Assembly (NCBI GenBank): GCA_003864495.1
Contig: ML133400.1
Span: 1,542,575 to 1,606,574 of the forward strand
Length of the DNA: 64,000 bases
Reading direction: 5' to 3'
Source: Nemopilema nomurai
Lineage: Eukaryota; Cnidaria; Scyphozoa; Rhizostomeae; Rhizostomatidae
Shown: positions 63,852 through 64,000 of the stretch, piece after piece
Position numbering within the stretch: the first letter of the stretch is position 1
How the letters are laid out: the number at the start of each line of letters is the position of its first letter
Notes under the pieces: generated by a model
Databases searched by the model: none
Seen by the model: the letters and a program-made list of their open reading frames with translations, nothing else
Told to the model about the DNA's origin: nothing
Made by a program: the position numbers and the translations under genes

Positions 63852-64000
63852 GTAAGAGTACCTGAGAAGGGCGTACTGTCATATGTTCATATCTTTCAAT
63901 ACAATAATACAATATCCACAGTGTGAAATGCTTTAGAGCTTGCTGTAATAACCTTGAGGAGGCCGTTATGATTCTTCCACATTAACCACAATTAAAAAGT

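Noticed and set aside
1..64000. tRNA, rRNA and CRISPR arrays
   Set aside because: I looked for tRNA T-loop motifs, rRNA-like blocks and spaced repeats and found none; the only long arrays have no unique spacers.

Overview
The window looks like nuclear DNA of a cnidarian, probably an anthozoan. The reasons are AT-rich sequence, intron-split secreted-protein genes with GT-AG junctions, a multi-ShK-domain gene, and a load of Ty3/gypsy, hAT, polinton-like and foldback elements typical of cnidarian genomes. The taxon is an inference; no marker gene names the species.

Layout, left to right. (1) 1-12.7 kb is a tandem array of about 150 copies of an ~84-bp satellite that runs off the left edge. (2) 13.2-17.1 kb is a plus-strand gene with a TATA box, a leader exon and five coding exons. 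It encodes a secreted tectonin-like repeat protein. (3) 17.2-21.2 kb has no recognisable gene. (4) 21.3-39.4 kb is a nest of mobile elements. A gypsy-type retroelement (zinc knuckle, protease motif, reverse transcriptase, RNase H, integrase tail) is split by a 5.07-kb hAT transposon with a 14-bp inverted repeat and 8-bp target duplication. The hAT is itself split by a 394-bp TA-flanked MITE. The right part of this nest plus the start of an unknown repeat-family gene was then duplicated in tandem (26380-32274 and 32275-37959). (5) 40.1-43.35 kb is a decayed polinton/adintovirus-like fragment: a DNA polymerase B tail on the plus strand, and adenain-like protease, capsid-protein C-terminal half and an unknown ORF on the minus strand. 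(6) 44.8-48 kb holds a large imperfect inverted repeat and a foldback MITE. (7) 51.1-56.3 kb is a plus-strand gene for a secreted protein with five ShK-type domains alternating with a small GCC...GCP module, every intron in phase 1. (8) 59.8-62.7 kb on the minus strand is a long Ser-rich/coiled-coil reading frame broken by four frame switches. (9) At the right edge lie the last exon of a minus-strand gene and the promoter and first exon of a plus-strand gene.

The two best-supported host genes both encode secreted, cysteine-containing repeat proteins, which fits extracellular matrix, mucus, defence or venom roles, but the sequence does not decide between these. Many indels look like residual assembly error (clearest at 34.1-35.1 kb), so some breaks may not be biological.
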